A DNA stretch of 64,000 bases from assembly GCA_019636385.1 (NCBI GenBank), contig JAHBXT010000002.1, forward strand, positions 1,320,154 through 1,384,153, written 5' to 3'. The translations under genes were made by a program, and so were the position numbers. Below are positions 8,805 through 18,162 of this stretch, piece by piece (position 1 is the first letter of the stretch; every line of letters starts with the position of its first letter). The notes beneath the pieces were generated by a model. The model did not search any database, was not told the DNA's origin, and saw nothing but the letters and a program-made list of their open reading frames with translations. Source of the DNA: Pirellulaceae bacterium. Lineage in GTDB: Bacteria > Planctomycetota > Planctomycetia > Pirellulales > Pirellulaceae.

Positions 8805-10143
8805 TGGCTTGCCTTAATATTTGCATTAAGTCCCTCGCTAATTCTTCACGAACAGAAATCGAGAATTGCTCAAGAACGAAAACGCCCTCGTAGAATGTTC
8901 TAAATGCCTGCTCGTCAATATGAGGTGGAAGTTGACCGAGTGAGGTAGACATAGAGCAAGTACAAGACCGTGAACTAGCGTCAGTGATTTCTGTCGAGAT
9001 TACGGAACACACAGAGCTAGGAAGCCGAGGGGCTCCATACTCAATTTCGACCACCAAAATCGACCTTGTCTCCGATTCTAAGTCTTCACGTCTTGCGATT
9101 GTATAGTTTGGAAACACTAGCTCTTTTCCCGACATGAAGGACCGGATCGCTAGCTCGACTTCATGTGCAATCTCTGTGAATGTCCGTTTGAGACGATGTT
9201 TAGACTCGGCTCCTTCTGGGAAGTTCAATGTTCTGGCTTCTGTTCTGTGCAAAGTTCCTAAAAGCTCTTCTAGTTGCGACAGTTGATCGCCAATAGACGG
9301 AGTGTTTAGGAATCGCTCCCAGCTGACAAGAGAAAGTCGTTTAATTGGGTCCTTGTGCATGCAATCCAGAGAAAGCTTAACGAGATCTGTCGGCGCATCG
9401 GCAGAGTCAATGCTTGGTGGGACTTCACGAATCGCTCTTAGCAATGCATCGCCCTGAAGTTCCGCAAATGGTGCCTTCCAAGTCAGCATCTCATACAGCG
9501 TTGCGCCTAGTTGGTAAAAAGTTACAGCAAGCCAGCCTTGTTCATCTAATTGCACCATGTTGTCCAACAGTTCGGGAGGAGCGTATTCTTTGGTGCCTCT
9601 GATGTGAACAGAAAGTTGATCCGTAATTGTCGCGCCAGTTACAGGTCGAACCAGACCTAGATCCAGGAGCGTAACGTGAAAATCTTCCATTCGGACGGCA
9701 ACATTGGCGGGCTTGATGTCTCGATGAACCTGTTGCATGTCCGCATGCATGAAGAGTGCAGCCTTAGCGATCTGCTGAATAACTGCACGAATTTTCTCGC
9801 GTGGCAAATCTTGAACAACCTCTTCTAGGGTTGGTGCTGCAACGAACTCCATCGTCAAATAGTGATAGCCTCGGTGCACACCAGCACAGTAAGTCCTTAC
9901 AAGATTTGGGTGAACCAAGTGACTTTTTTCGACCTGCCGATCAATCCGCTCCTTCTCGGCATTCGATTTCTGAAACAGCTCTTGCGCGTAGATTTTGATC
10001 GCAGCTTGATTGCCGCCATTTGTACCAATCAGAACTACGCTTGTACCGCCCTTAGCATGTAGCCCCTCGATGGTGAAACCGTCTAGTTTTTCGCCTTGGA
10101 AATCCTTCGCAATTCGTTGTGCTAGATCATCCGTCATTAACAT
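8794..10143 (-). CDS. Hanks-type serine/threonine protein kinase
   Basis: 449 residues, no transmembrane segment, so cytosolic. The kinase domain spans about 20-280, with a degenerate glycine loop (AKGGTSVV), catalytic Lys50 in AAIK, HRDIKPANV (His140-Arg141-Asp142), DLG in place of DFG (161-163) and PPE (189-191). The catalytic residues are present, so it is probably active. The C-terminal 170 residues are unrecognised. ATG at 10143 or 10137 could start it. It heads an operon in which every downstream gene overlaps its neighbour, so it is likely the sensor/switch of the system. Phosphorylation of its partners is inferred. Confidence 0.9.
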   Translation of the reverse strand: MLMTDDLAQRIAKDFQGEKLDGFTIEGLHAKGGTSVVLIGTNGGNQAAIKIYAQELFQKSNAEKERIDRQVEKSHLVHPNLVRTYCAGVHRGYHYLTMEFVAAPTLEEVVQDLPREKIRAVIQQIAKAALFMHADMQQVHRDIKPANVAVRMEDFHVTLLDLGLVRPVTGATITDQLSVHIRGTKEYAPPELLDNMVQLDEQGWLAVTFYQLGATLYEMLTWKAPFAELQGDALLRAIREVPPSIDSADAPTDLVKLSLDCMHKDPIKRLSLVSWERFLNTPSIGDQLSQLEELLGTLHRTEARTLNFPEGAESKHRLKRTFTEIAHEVELAIRSFMSGKELVFPNYTIARREDLESETRSILVVEIEYGAPRLPSSVCSVISTEITDASSRSCTCSMSTSLGQLPPHIDEQAFRTFYEGVFVLEQFSISVREELARDLMQILRQANEQ

Positions 10144-10539
10144 CTGTGTCTACCGAACTGCGTTTCTAGTGCTTGCACTGACCATTTGCCCATAAACCTT
10201 CCAATTATTGTATCGCCTGAATGCTTCCGCCATCTGCCAAGCACAATGAGAACTAGCTTTCGATGGTCGCCAGAGGGGCATTAGAGTCATAGACTGCGAA
10301 TCACGCAACAAAGGTTCGAAACCGTTCTCGCCCGGACTTCGAACGAGAACTCTTTGTTAACTCTGGAGGCCCCCGAAAAGAGAGAGTCAGAGAGTTCGAG
10401 TCCGATTTTTCGCACCGGCGGGTGCAACCTTGAAGGTTGCGTTCGAGAGTCGGAAATCTCTTTGCAAACAGAGAGCGCGGCGGTTTGGGCCGGCGAACCG
10501 CGAAAAGCGTAGGAAACCCGCGAATAAGTGGGTAGAAAC

Positions 10540-10578
10540 GAAAAACGCCCGGCGATCGATCTCTCGACGCCGGGCGTT
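10540..10578 (-). terminator. Strong Rho-independent-type terminator (minus strand)
   Basis: A perfect 11-bp stem, AACGCCCGGCG (10544-10554) with CGCCGGGCGTT (10568-10578). On the minus strand the hairpin is followed by a T-run (complement of 10541-10545). It would end a minus-strand transcript entering from the efflux side, which fits the leftward RND operon 16190-10994. On the plus strand it is followed only by a weak T-rich stretch. Confidence 0.7.
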
Positions 10579-10656
10579 AAGTCTTTTGGTCGCCAAAGTT
10601 AGAACTTTGACGAAAGCTCCCCGTGCGCAACCCTCTTCGTAACAATACTCTCTGCG

Positions 10657-10703
10657 CTCGAAATTCGTAAAGCCTTGCAACGCAAGGATTTACGAAGTTC
10701 GAG
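10657..10703. repeat. Long near-perfect hairpin
   Basis: Arms CTCGAA, TTCGTAAA and CCTTGC on the left mirror GCAAGG, TTTACGAA and TTCGAG on the right, giving about 20 paired bases with single mismatches and a 3-base loop. It is not followed by a T-run. It lies between the first RND gene and the terminator at 10540-10578, so it could be part of the same 3' untranslated region, an extragenic palindrome or an RNA processing signal. Confidence 0.6.
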
Positions 10704-10993
10704 ACCCGTTCGGTTATGTTGTGGGTGAAACGCCTTCGAACCTCCGCAGTTATCAAAAACCCACCATTGATGGGATTTCACATGCCGGCGAGTCTAAACC
10801 TTCCGCGCGGCGGAAGCAATTCCTATTTTATCATTAACACATCCATTACACCCACAAAACCCGCTGATCAGGTGGCGCAGTTCATTATGTTCAGGAATCC
10901 CCCCAGGATGATCGCGATGTTAGAGTTTTTAATGTCTGGGAGCGTGCAAGTCAGCACGCTGCCGCAGCGCAAAAGCTATTAATTACGGTTAGG

Positions 10994-13900
10994 TTAGGGC
11001 GTGTGCCTGTCTGGATTGGGCGCGGCTGATGGCAGAAGTTCATCTGTTTTTCGGAAATCGGATTCAGCATGACTTTCAGTCGGTTTTCGCCATTCACTCA
11101 AATGCTGCATGACAACGTAGAAGAGAGGTACGAAGAAAACGGCCAAAATCGTAGAAGTTAGCATTCCGCCGACCACCGCCGTTCCCAAGGACTGCTGGCT
11201 GGCGGCGCCGGCTCCTTGGGCTCTGACCAGCGGCATCACACCGAGAATAAATGCGAATGAGGTCATCAAGATCGGACGGAAACGCAGACGAGAGGCCTCG
11301 ATTGCCGCTTCCCGAATACTTCGACCGTGCATTCGCAATTCTCGTGCGAACTCGACGATGAGAATCGCATTCTTGCTGGCTAGCGCAATAATCAAGACCG
11401 TTCCTATCTGGGTGTACACATTGTTGTCCATCCCACGAAACGAAACTGCGGCCACGATACCAAGCATTCCAATCGGAACAACGAGAATCACGGCAAAGGG
11501 GAGAATCCAGCTCTCGTATTGGGCGGCGAGGACGAGGTAAACGAGCAACACGGCAAGGGCGAACACTGCGAACGCTTGCCCGCCTACCAGTTTTTCCTGA
11601 TAGGCCATTCCCGTCCAGTCGAATCCCATCGTGTTTGGAAGCACATCACGGGCAACCTTCTCCATCGCCTGAAGCGCTTCGCCGGAACTTCGTCCCGGAG
11701 CCGACGATCCGATAATCGAAGCGGTCGGATAAAGATTGTACCTGTTAATCACTTGTGGCCCAAAGGCTTCGTCGATGGTAAGCACTGATCCAATCGGAAT
11801 CATTTGCCCGTTGGCGTTACGCACGCGCAGGCGATATATGTCGTCAGCCGAATTGCGGAATTGCGGCTCAGCTTGAAGACGGACCTGATAGGTGCGACCA
11901 AACTTGTTAAAATCGTTGGCATAAAACGATCCGAGATTTGCCTGCAGGGTGCTGAATACGTCATCGAGGTCCAAGTCCAGCTTTTGTGCTTTTACCCGAT
12001 CCACATCAGCGAACAATTGTGGGACACCCGCACGAAACGTCGTCTGCATGGGTCCGAGCTCGGGCCGACTTTGTGCGGTCTGGATAATCTCTTGAAGTCG
12101 TTGGAACAATTCTTCTCGGCCCACGCCGGCGCGGTCTTCGATCTGGATCTGAAAACCGCCTGAACTCCCCAGCCCTCGGATTGCAGGTGGGACGATCGGG
12201 AAAACCACGGCCTCGTGAAGTTGTCCCATCTCCTGTCGCAGCCTGGCGACAATCGCCTCTTGCTTGAGTTTCGAGTCATGACGTTCGCCCCAGTCCTTGA
12301 AAACGGCGAAGGCCGTCGCGGCATTAGGGGCGGTCGTACCATCCAGAATCGAAAGCCCGCCGAGAACGAGCCAATTGTCAATCGCCGGCTCATTCGCAAA
12401 CACTTTGTCCAGCTTGTCCACTACCGCCCTGGTCCGTTCCTGCGATGCACCGTCGGGCAGTTGAACGCTCACTAAAACATATCCCTGGTCCTCTGTCGGT
12501 AGGAATCCGGTTGGCAGAGAGAAATACCACCAGCCGGTGCCAGCTATCAGCCCGAAAAACAGTAGCATCCCTAAGAAGGCCACCCGCAGGAACTGGCCAA
12601 GAAAAAACACATAGAGGCGCTCCACCCAGCCATAGACTCGATTGAATGCCCGAACGAAAAGATTGCGTTTTTCTGGCAACGGACGCAGATAGGTCGCACA
12701 CTGCACCGGCTTCAGCGTCAAGGCGTTAATCGCGCTGAGGATGGCAGTCGCAGCAATTGTTAGTGCGAACTGTCGGTAGAGTTGCCCGGTAATGCCGCCG
12801 AGAAAGGCAGCAGGAAGAAATACGGCCGTAAGAACTAGCGTGATGCTAATGACCGGCCCCGTCATTTCTTCCATCGCCTTGATAGCAGCGTCGCGCGGCT
12901 TGAGCCCTCGCTCGACATGGTGCGCCGCGTTCTCCACGATGACAATGGCGTCATCGACGACGATCCCAATCGCCAGCACCAAGCCGAACAAGGTTAGGAA
13001 GTTGATCGTGAAGCCCAAAAGCGGCATAACAGCGAACGCGCCGACGATCGTCACCGGAACGGTTGTGGCGGGTACCAGCACTGCACGCCAGTCGTGCAAA
13101 AAGACGAGGATTACCAGTAGGACGAGGACGCCAGCTTCGATCAAGGTATGGTACACTCCCTCGACGCCCGCCTCGACAAACTTGGTAGTATCGAAGGGAA
13201 TGTTGTAGTCCAAACCAACTGGAAAATCCTGCTTGAGTCGCTCGATGGACTCGCGAACATTCTCCGCTACTTCCAGAGCATTCGCGCCGGGTAACTGGTA
13301 AATAAGAATACTCACGGCCGGGGTGCCGGATCGGACACTAAAGGAATCGTACGATTGGCTTCCCAGTTCGACGCGGGCGATGTCGCGGAGGTATGTAACT
13401 CGTCCTTGCTGCTTCTTGACGACAATCTCTTCAAATTGTTCAGCATCGCTGAGCCGGCCGATCGCTGTCACGGGGAGCTGAAGCAACTGATTTTCCGGTG
13501 CGGGAGCCTGCCCAATCTGGCCAGCAGCCACCTGGACGTTCTGGTCGCGCAAAGCGGAGATCACGTCCTGAGTAGTTAAATTGCGTGCGCTGAGTCTCTC
13601 GGGATCGAGCCAGACCCGCATGCTATAGTCCGTTCCCCCTCGAACAACCACATCACCTACTCCTGAAACACGGCTCAGCTCATCGCGCAAACGCAGGGTC
13701 GAATAGTTCGCCATGAAAAGGCTGTCGAATGTCTCGTCTGGAGAAACAAGCGAGATTACTAGGATGATGTCGGTTGATTGTTTCTTGACAGAGATACCCT
13801 GGCGGCGTACTTCCTCCGGTAGAAGTGGCTCGGCGATCGCGACGCGGTTTTGAACCAGTACTTGGGCGGTGTCAAGGTCGACGCCGATGTCAAACGTGAC

Positions 13901-14176
13901 AGTTAGCGCGTAAGAACCGTCTGCCGAGCAGTTGGACGACATGTACAACATACCTTCAACACCGTTGACCTGCTGCTCGATAGGTGCGGCGACGGTTTCC
14001 GCGACGACACGGGCGTTGGCCCCTGGATACACAGTTGTGACCTGCACGGTCGGTGGAGTGATCTTGGGATACTGTTCCACCGGCAGGTTGAACATCGCAA
14101 CGACGCCAAGGATTACCATAATGATGGCAATGACATTCGCGAAAACGGGGCGGTCGATGAAGAATTTGGACAGCAT
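10994..14176 (-). CDS. RND efflux transporter, HAE-1/AcrB type
   Basis: 1060 residues, the full length of an inner-membrane RND pump. It starts MLSKFFIDRPVFANVIA, typical of AcrB/MexB. TM1 lies near 10-30, a first periplasmic domain follows, and the TM2-6 block carries the proton-relay segment GIVVDDAIVIVENAAHH (paired Asp). The second half ends with the TM8-12 block. It exports drugs or other amphiphiles by proton antiport, as a trimer with the membrane-fusion protein just upstream. The operon order is TetR, MFP, RND (16190 to 10994), with an 80-base gap after the MFP gene. The C-terminal tail after TM12 is hydrophilic. Substrate unknown. Confidence 0.95.
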   Translation of the reverse strand: MLSKFFIDRPVFANVIAIIMVILGVVAMFNLPVEQYPKITPPTVQVTTVYPGANARVVAETVAAPIEQQVNGVEGMLYMSSNCSADGSYALTVTFDIGVDLDTAQVLVQNRVAIAEPLLPEEVRRQGISVKKQSTDIILVISLVSPDETFDSLFMANYSTLRLRDELSRVSGVGDVVVRGGTDYSMRVWLDPERLSARNLTTQDVISALRDQNVQVAAGQIGQAPAPENQLLQLPVTAIGRLSDAEQFEEIVVKKQQGRVTYLRDIARVELGSQSYDSFSVRSGTPAVSILIYQLPGANALEVAENVRESIERLKQDFPVGLDYNIPFDTTKFVEAGVEGVYHTLIEAGVLVLLVILVFLHDWRAVLVPATTVPVTIVGAFAVMPLLGFTINFLTLFGLVLAIGIVVDDAIVIVENAAHHVERGLKPRDAAIKAMEEMTGPVISITLVLTAVFLPAAFLGGITGQLYRQFALTIAATAILSAINALTLKPVQCATYLRPLPEKRNLFVRAFNRVYGWVERLYVFFLGQFLRVAFLGMLLFFGLIAGTGWWYFSLPTGFLPTEDQGYVLVSVQLPDGASQERTRAVVDKLDKVFANEPAIDNWLVLGGLSILDGTTAPNAATAFAVFKDWGERHDSKLKQEAIVARLRQEMGQLHEAVVFPIVPPAIRGLGSSGGFQIQIEDRAGVGREELFQRLQEIIQTAQSRPELGPMQTTFRAGVPQLFADVDRVKAQKLDLDLDDVFSTLQANLGSFYANDFNKFGRTYQVRLQAEPQFRNSADDIYRLRVRNANGQMIPIGSVLTIDEAFGPQVINRYNLYPTASIIGSSAPGRSSGEALQAMEKVARDVLPNTMGFDWTGMAYQEKLVGGQAFAVFALAVLLVYLVLAAQYESWILPFAVILVVPIGMLGIVAAVSFRGMDNNVYTQIGTVLIIALASKNAILIVEFARELRMHGRSIREAAIEASRLRFRPILMTSFAFILGVMPLVRAQGAGAASQQSLGTAVVGGMLTSTILAVFFVPLFYVVMQHLSEWRKPTESHAESDFRKTDELLPSAAPNPDRHTP

Positions 14177-14256
14177 AGGTTTACCTTAGAATTCTATTGC
14201 ATCCACAAAGCGGAACGCTGTAAGCCAAGTTCGAAGGCGCAAAGCGAGGACTTGGG

Positions 14257-15543
14257 TCACTGAACATCCCGCCGTGACGCTTTGGTGGGTGCCGCAACTT
14301 TCACAACCTCTTCTGGCTGCACTAACTCCGGTGCTACCTTGGCGCCAGGACGTGCTTTTTGCAGGCCACTCACGATGACCCGATCGGTGGCGGTCAATCC
14401 TTGGCGAATCGACAGGTATCCTCTGTGCTCCATGTTTATTTCGATCTGCACGGGGCGTTGTTCCACGGTGTTGTTGGCATCGACGACGAGTACGTAGCGG
14501 CCACGCTGGTCTGCGGCGAGTGCGGTTTCGGGAACGAGCAGGCGCGTCCTTGGCAGACCGACTGGAACCTGAATGCGAGCGAACAAGCCGGGGACGAGTT
14601 TCCTGTCCGAATTAGGAAGCGTCCCGCGAACGAGAACAGTTCCGGTTTCTGATTCGACGCGGTTTTCCCGGAAGTTAATAATGCCAGCGTGCGGAAAACC
14701 CGTTTCTGATTCCAATCCGATCCCCAGCGGCGCTCGCATCAGCGACCAGTTCGAAGATTGCGCCTCGTCCGTTTGCTGGAAACGCAGGAGATCCCGTTCG
14801 GGAATCTCGAAATCTACGTAAATGGGGTCCATCTTCACGATGGTTGTTAATAGGGTTGGCTCGTTGTATCCGACCAGGTTTCCCACTGTCACGAGCGTCC
14901 TTCCCACACGGCCTGAAATCGGTGCGTAAATCTTGGTGTAACTCAAATTGAATTCCGCTTGCTTGAGTGCTGCACGAGCTTTTTCCCGTTCCGCCTTGGT
15001 CACCGCCAGTTTGTTCTGCTTCGATTCCCATGTTTCTCTGGAAGTCGCTTTCTGTTCATATAGTTCCGAAGATCGCTTCGCTTCAGACTCAGCAAGCTTC
15101 AACTCTTGCTCGAGGCCCGTTATGTCGGCCGCCTTTTCATCTGCTGCTGCCTGATACTCGCTGGGATCAAGTTCGTAGAGCAATGTTCCCTGTTCAATTT
15201 CGGCTCCTTCTTGGAAGTGGATCTTCTGCAAGACGCCGCGCACCCGCGCACGGATGGAGACCGTCGCGACAGCTTCAAGATGCCCTGTATATTCGCGTGT
15301 CTCGGCTAAAGAGCGCTCTACCGGGTGGCTCACGAGTGCTTTTGGTGGAGGTGGTGCTGCAGCCGAAGTTCCCGGGGGGCTCTCGCCCCTCTGGCATCCG
15401 GCAAGAATGAACAAGGCTCCTGCTAGTAGCCCCATCCATCGAACATCAAAGGTACAGTTACAGACTACGGGCGTTGGTGCGTCTGTCGGAACGTATTCAG
15501 TTTGGCGAGTGATTGGCGAAATTGTCCTGGCGAATCGGCTCAT
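14257..15543 (-). CDS. RND membrane-fusion protein (AcrA/MexA type lipoprotein)
   Basis: About 428 residues from ATG at 15543, whose first bases overlap the TetR stop (ATGA). A start at 15558 is also open. A hydrophobic stretch ending in ILAGC (lipobox) lies near residues 42-55, so the true start may be a little further in. Barrel-sandwich (VSIRARVRGVLQKIHFQEGA), an alpha-hairpin coiled coil and a beta-barrel with YAPISGRVGRTLVTVG are visible in family order. It bridges the downstream RND pump (14176-10994) to an outer-membrane channel, probably the divergent one at 16538. Expression is likely controlled by the co-transcribed TetR protein. Confidence 0.92.
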   Translation of the reverse strand: MSRFARTISPITRQTEYVPTDAPTPVVCNCTFDVRWMGLLAGALFILAGCQRGESPPGTSAAAPPPPKALVSHPVERSLAETREYTGHLEAVATVSIRARVRGVLQKIHFQEGAEIEQGTLLYELDPSEYQAAADEKAADITGLEQELKLAESEAKRSSELYEQKATSRETWESKQNKLAVTKAEREKARAALKQAEFNLSYTKIYAPISGRVGRTLVTVGNLVGYNEPTLLTTIVKMDPIYVDFEIPERDLLRFQQTDEAQSSNWSLMRAPLGIGLESETGFPHAGIINFRENRVESETGTVLVRGTLPNSDRKLVPGLFARIQVPVGLPRTRLLVPETALAADQRGRYVLVVDANNTVEQRPVQIEINMEHRGYLSIRQGLTATDRVIVSGLQKARPGAKVAPELVQPEEVVKVAAPTKASRRDVQ

Positions 15544-16190
15544 CGCTTCCTCTCCCAATAAATTCGTTCGGAATCAGAAAGGATGCCGTAGAAAACGATT
15601 TCCACGATATCGTCGGCCTGTTCACGCAAGGATCTCTGCCGGCCGGCGACGTGGTTTGTGAACATAGTTCCATATACAAGGTCGCTGATAACCGATGTGA
15701 TGCGTTGAACGGGCATCGAGCGCACGCGCCCCGCATCAATCAGCGACCTGTACAACTGCTGCCAACGCTCGAGGTTCTTCTCGCGGTGCTCAATGTAGGT
15801 AGGTTTCTTGCGATCGCGGAACAGAGCGCGTTCCTGGATCAGGAGCTCGGCGAATTCAGGATGTTGGTCGAAAAATCCAAGGAACGCTTCAATCGCTGCG
15901 ACAATCTGCTCCAGAGGATCGTCGCGAGTGCCTATCGCGGCGTCGAGGTATTCGCGAAGTCGGCCCATGGCGCGATCAGCTGCTGCCAGAAATAGCTCCC
16001 GCTTGCTGGGAAAATACCGATACAAAGTTCCTTTTCCAATATTTACGCGATCAGCCAGCTCTTGGGTGTCGGTGCCAGCGAATCCTCGCTCTGCAAAGAG
16101 CGTTGCGGCGACGTGAAGGATCTCATCAGTGCGTCGCTCCCAAAGTTCTTCGTCAACGGGTCGTACTCGGGTGTTTTTGATGGTGCTCAC
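15540..16190 (-). CDS. TetR-family repressor of the first RND operon
   Basis: About 216 residues from GTG at 16190 (VSTIKNTRVRP). A longer frame to 16253 runs through the operator region and is unlikely. The N-terminal HTH is typical: ILHVAATLFAERGFAGTDTQE followed by IGKGTLYRYFPSKRELF. It is closely similar to the TetR proteins at 19362 and 33702, including the QERALFRDRKKPTY-type helix in the ligand domain. It is the first gene of the MFP/RND operon, so it probably represses its own operon from the two GACTGACTGGTCCGTC repeats just upstream. Confidence 0.92.
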   Translation of the reverse strand: MSTIKNTRVRPVDEELWERRTDEILHVAATLFAERGFAGTDTQELADRVNIGKGTLYRYFPSKRELFLAAADRAMGRLREYLDAAIGTRDDPLEQIVAAIEAFLGFFDQHPEFAELLIQERALFRDRKKPTYIEHREKNLERWQQLYRSLIDAGRVRSMPVQRITSVISDLVYGTMFTNHVAGRQRSLREQADDIVEIVFYGILSDSERIYWERKR

Positions 16191-16219
16191 GGAAATCTCC
16201 TGGCTGACTAGAATCCTCT

Positions 16220-16235
16220 GACTGACTGGTCCGTC
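16220..16235. promoter_or_regulatory. Putative TetR operator, copy 1
   Basis: The 16-mer GACTGACTGGTCCGTC lies 30 bases upstream of the TetR start at 16190 and is repeated exactly at 16268. It contains the GAC-GGTCCGTC half-sites shared with the palindrome at 19316. Binding by the adjacent TetR protein is inferred. Confidence 0.6.
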
Positions 16236-16267
16236 CACAGGGTAGCATCGCACCGGCAGAATTTCAA

Positions 16268-16283
16268 GACTGACTGGTCCGTC
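16268..16283. promoter_or_regulatory. Putative TetR operator, copy 2
   Basis: Exact second copy of GACTGACTGGTCCGTC, 48 bases from the first. It lies in the divergent region between the TetR-MFP-RND operon and the outer-membrane factor gene. Confidence 0.6.
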
Positions 16284-16432
16284 GTGTTATAAGGGATGGC
16301 CCGACGCATTAAATCCCTCGCGGGATGTCCTTGAAATCGGAATATCCGTTGCAACCATCACAGCGGCGAAATGGTCGCTCCGACAGCACGGTTTGTATCA
16401 AGTAGCACGAGGATTTCGCCGATGAGCATTTT

Positions 16433-16450
16433 GCGGACTGGCTGGTCCGC
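16433..16450. promoter_or_regulatory. Putative TetR operator before the outer-membrane factor gene
   Basis: GCGGAC (16433-16438) and GTCCGC (16445-16450) form an inverted repeat around TGGCTG. It is a variant of the operator type at 16220 and 19316 and lies about 90 bases before the start of the outer-membrane factor. Confidence 0.55.
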
Positions 16451-16537
16451 GAATTATGTCGTCTCGCGTAGGCCTTTTCGGTTCGATAGGGCTCTGGACG
16501 AGCGAATAGGTTTTATGGGTCACGGAGGACCGAAAAG

Positions 16538-18160
16538 ATGGCTGAAGCTTCACGGCGACTTGCCGCCCTCGCGTCAGCATGCCTGCTGACACTCGTCTGC
16601 GCGAGCGGCTGCACAGGGGTTCGCGAATACTATCGCAACGGCTTCAAGGTGGGCCCCAATTACAAGCGGCCCGCCGCGCCAGTGGCCGATGAATGGATCG
16701 ACTCGCAGAGCTCGCGTGTTTCCAGCGAGTCTGGTGACTACCGCACTTGGTGGACCGTCTTCAACGATCCGGTGCTCGACCGCCTTATCCAGACGGCTTA
16801 CTCTCAGAATATCACACTGCGCGAAGCAGGTTTTCGTGTGGCGGAATCCCAGGCCAGGCGCGGAGTGGTGGCAGGCAATCTCTTTCCGCAGACTCAGGAG
16901 GTATTCGCGGATTACACGCGCACGCAGCGCAGCCAGCAAACGGCTTTGTTCCCAACTATTCCTGCCGGTTCACCGTTCGCGAATTTGGCTGCGCCGCAAT
17001 TCAGCAACTGGCGCGTGGGAAGTAGCCTCAGCTGGGAGCTGGACTTTTGGGGCAGATATCGCCGCGCTATCGAGGGTGCCGACGCGCGTCTAGACGCCTC
17101 AGTGGAAGAATTCGATGACGCGATAGTCGTTCTCATCGGAGAGGTGGCGACGACCTATGTGGAACTGCGAGCGCTGGAGCAACGTCTCGAAGTTGCGCGT
17201 GAGAATGCCACTCTACAAAATGAAAGTGTTCGCGTAGCTCAGGCTCGCCTGGACGCGAAAGCCGCCGACAGTGAACTGGACACCCCGCAGGCGAAGGCGA
17301 ATCTGGGCAATACCTTGGCGGCTATTGAGGCCTTTGAGATTCAGCGTCGACAGGCTCAAAACCGATTGGCAGTACTGATGGGCATGCCCCCTCACGACCT
17401 ATCGTACATGCTCGATGGCCCGGCTTCGATTCCAAGCGCTTCCGATGTCGTCACCGCTGGCGTACCCGCAGAATTGATCTGGCGACGTCCCGATGTGCGA
17501 CGTGCTGAACGATTGGTTGCTGCACAGAGCGCGGAAATCGGAATCGCTCAATCTGAACTTTATCCCCACATGTCAATCAACGGCATGATGGCATGGGAGG
17601 CCGAACGTTTTAGTGATGTCTTCAATGGCGGCGCTTTCGGGGGGACCGTAGGGCCATCTTTGCGATGGAACGTGCTCAACTATGGGCGACTGTTGAACAA
17701 CATTCGCGTTCAGGATGCAAGGTTCCAGCAATTGGTAGCCAGCTACCAGCAAACAGTTCTCCAAGCCAATGAGGAAGCGGAAAACGCCATCGTCGCTTAT
17801 CTGCACTTCACCGATCAGATCAAGGTGCGGGAAGAGAGTGCCCGCCAGGCGAGCGAGGCGGAGCGTGTGGCGCAGGTCAAATACCAGGAGGGCGAAATCG
17901 ACTTCAATCGCCTATTCACCGTTCAGCAGTTGCTCCTCAACCAACAAGAGTTACTGGCGGTCGCCCGCGGTAACGCTGCACAAAGCCTCGTCGATCTCTA
18001 CCGCGCAATGGGTGGCGGGTGGGAAATTCGGCTTAATCCCTCGATGGCTAGCGCCTCCTCATCTGGATTGCCCGAAGATCTGCCAGTTCCGCCCAGCCCT
18101 GAGATCCCTGAGATACAGCCCCTACCACAACCAGTTACCGACGACATGGAGGATATGTAA
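16538..18160 (+). CDS. Outer-membrane efflux factor (OprM/NodT family lipoprotein)
   Basis: 540 residues. The signal peptide ends in the lipobox CASGC (about 22-26), and VGPNYKRP follows, the standard N-terminal signature of this family. Two repeats of the OEP domain are visible; the second includes RRPDVRRAERLVAAQSAEIG. The C-terminal tail is Pro-rich and acidic. The protein forms the trimeric channel that completes the pump made by the divergent MFP/RND operon. It is followed after 2 bases by a Cys-rich secreted protein, so the two are probably co-expressed. The palindrome at 16433 suggests TetR control. Confidence 0.93.
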   Translation: MAEASRRLAALASACLLTLVCASGCTGVREYYRNGFKVGPNYKRPAAPVADEWIDSQSSRVSSESGDYRTWWTVFNDPVLDRLIQTAYSQNITLREAGFRVAESQARRGVVAGNLFPQTQEVFADYTRTQRSQQTALFPTIPAGSPFANLAAPQFSNWRVGSSLSWELDFWGRYRRAIEGADARLDASVEEFDDAIVVLIGEVATTYVELRALEQRLEVARENATLQNESVRVAQARLDAKAADSELDTPQAKANLGNTLAAIEAFEIQRRQAQNRLAVLMGMPPHDLSYMLDGPASIPSASDVVTAGVPAELIWRRPDVRRAERLVAAQSAEIGIAQSELYPHMSINGMMAWEAERFSDVFNGGAFGGTVGPSLRWNVLNYGRLLNNIRVQDARFQQLVASYQQTVLQANEEAENAIVAYLHFTDQIKVREESARQASEAERVAQVKYQEGEIDFNRLFTVQQLLLNQQELLAVARGNAAQSLVDLYRAMGGGWEIRLNPSMASASSSGLPEDLPVPPSPEIPEIQPLPQPVTDDMEDM

Positions 18161-18162
18161 GA

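Larger units (their letters stand above)
10144..10993. other. Structured intergenic region without a convincing gene
   Basis: 850 bases between the kinase operon start and the end of the first RND gene. Short open frames here span hairpins and look like shadows. Between 10308 and 10703 there is a series of inverted repeats, and TTCGAA or TTCGAG occurs repeatedly (near 10315, 10339, 10395, 10442, 10698, 10736). A T-arm-like GTTCGAGTCC near 10394 followed by TTTTTCGCACC recalls a tRNA 3' end, but no cloverleaf can be drawn. The region may hold tRNA debris, a small structured RNA or an island junction. Confidence 0.5.

Noticed and set aside
10374..10412. tRNA gene
   Set aside because: A T-arm-like word and a CACC end exist, but no acceptor, D or anticodon arms can be built at normal spacing.
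10387..10680. 97-residue minus-strand frame in the structured intergenic region
   Set aside because: It runs through several hairpins and a terminator, and no Shine-Dalgarno or family resemblance was seen.
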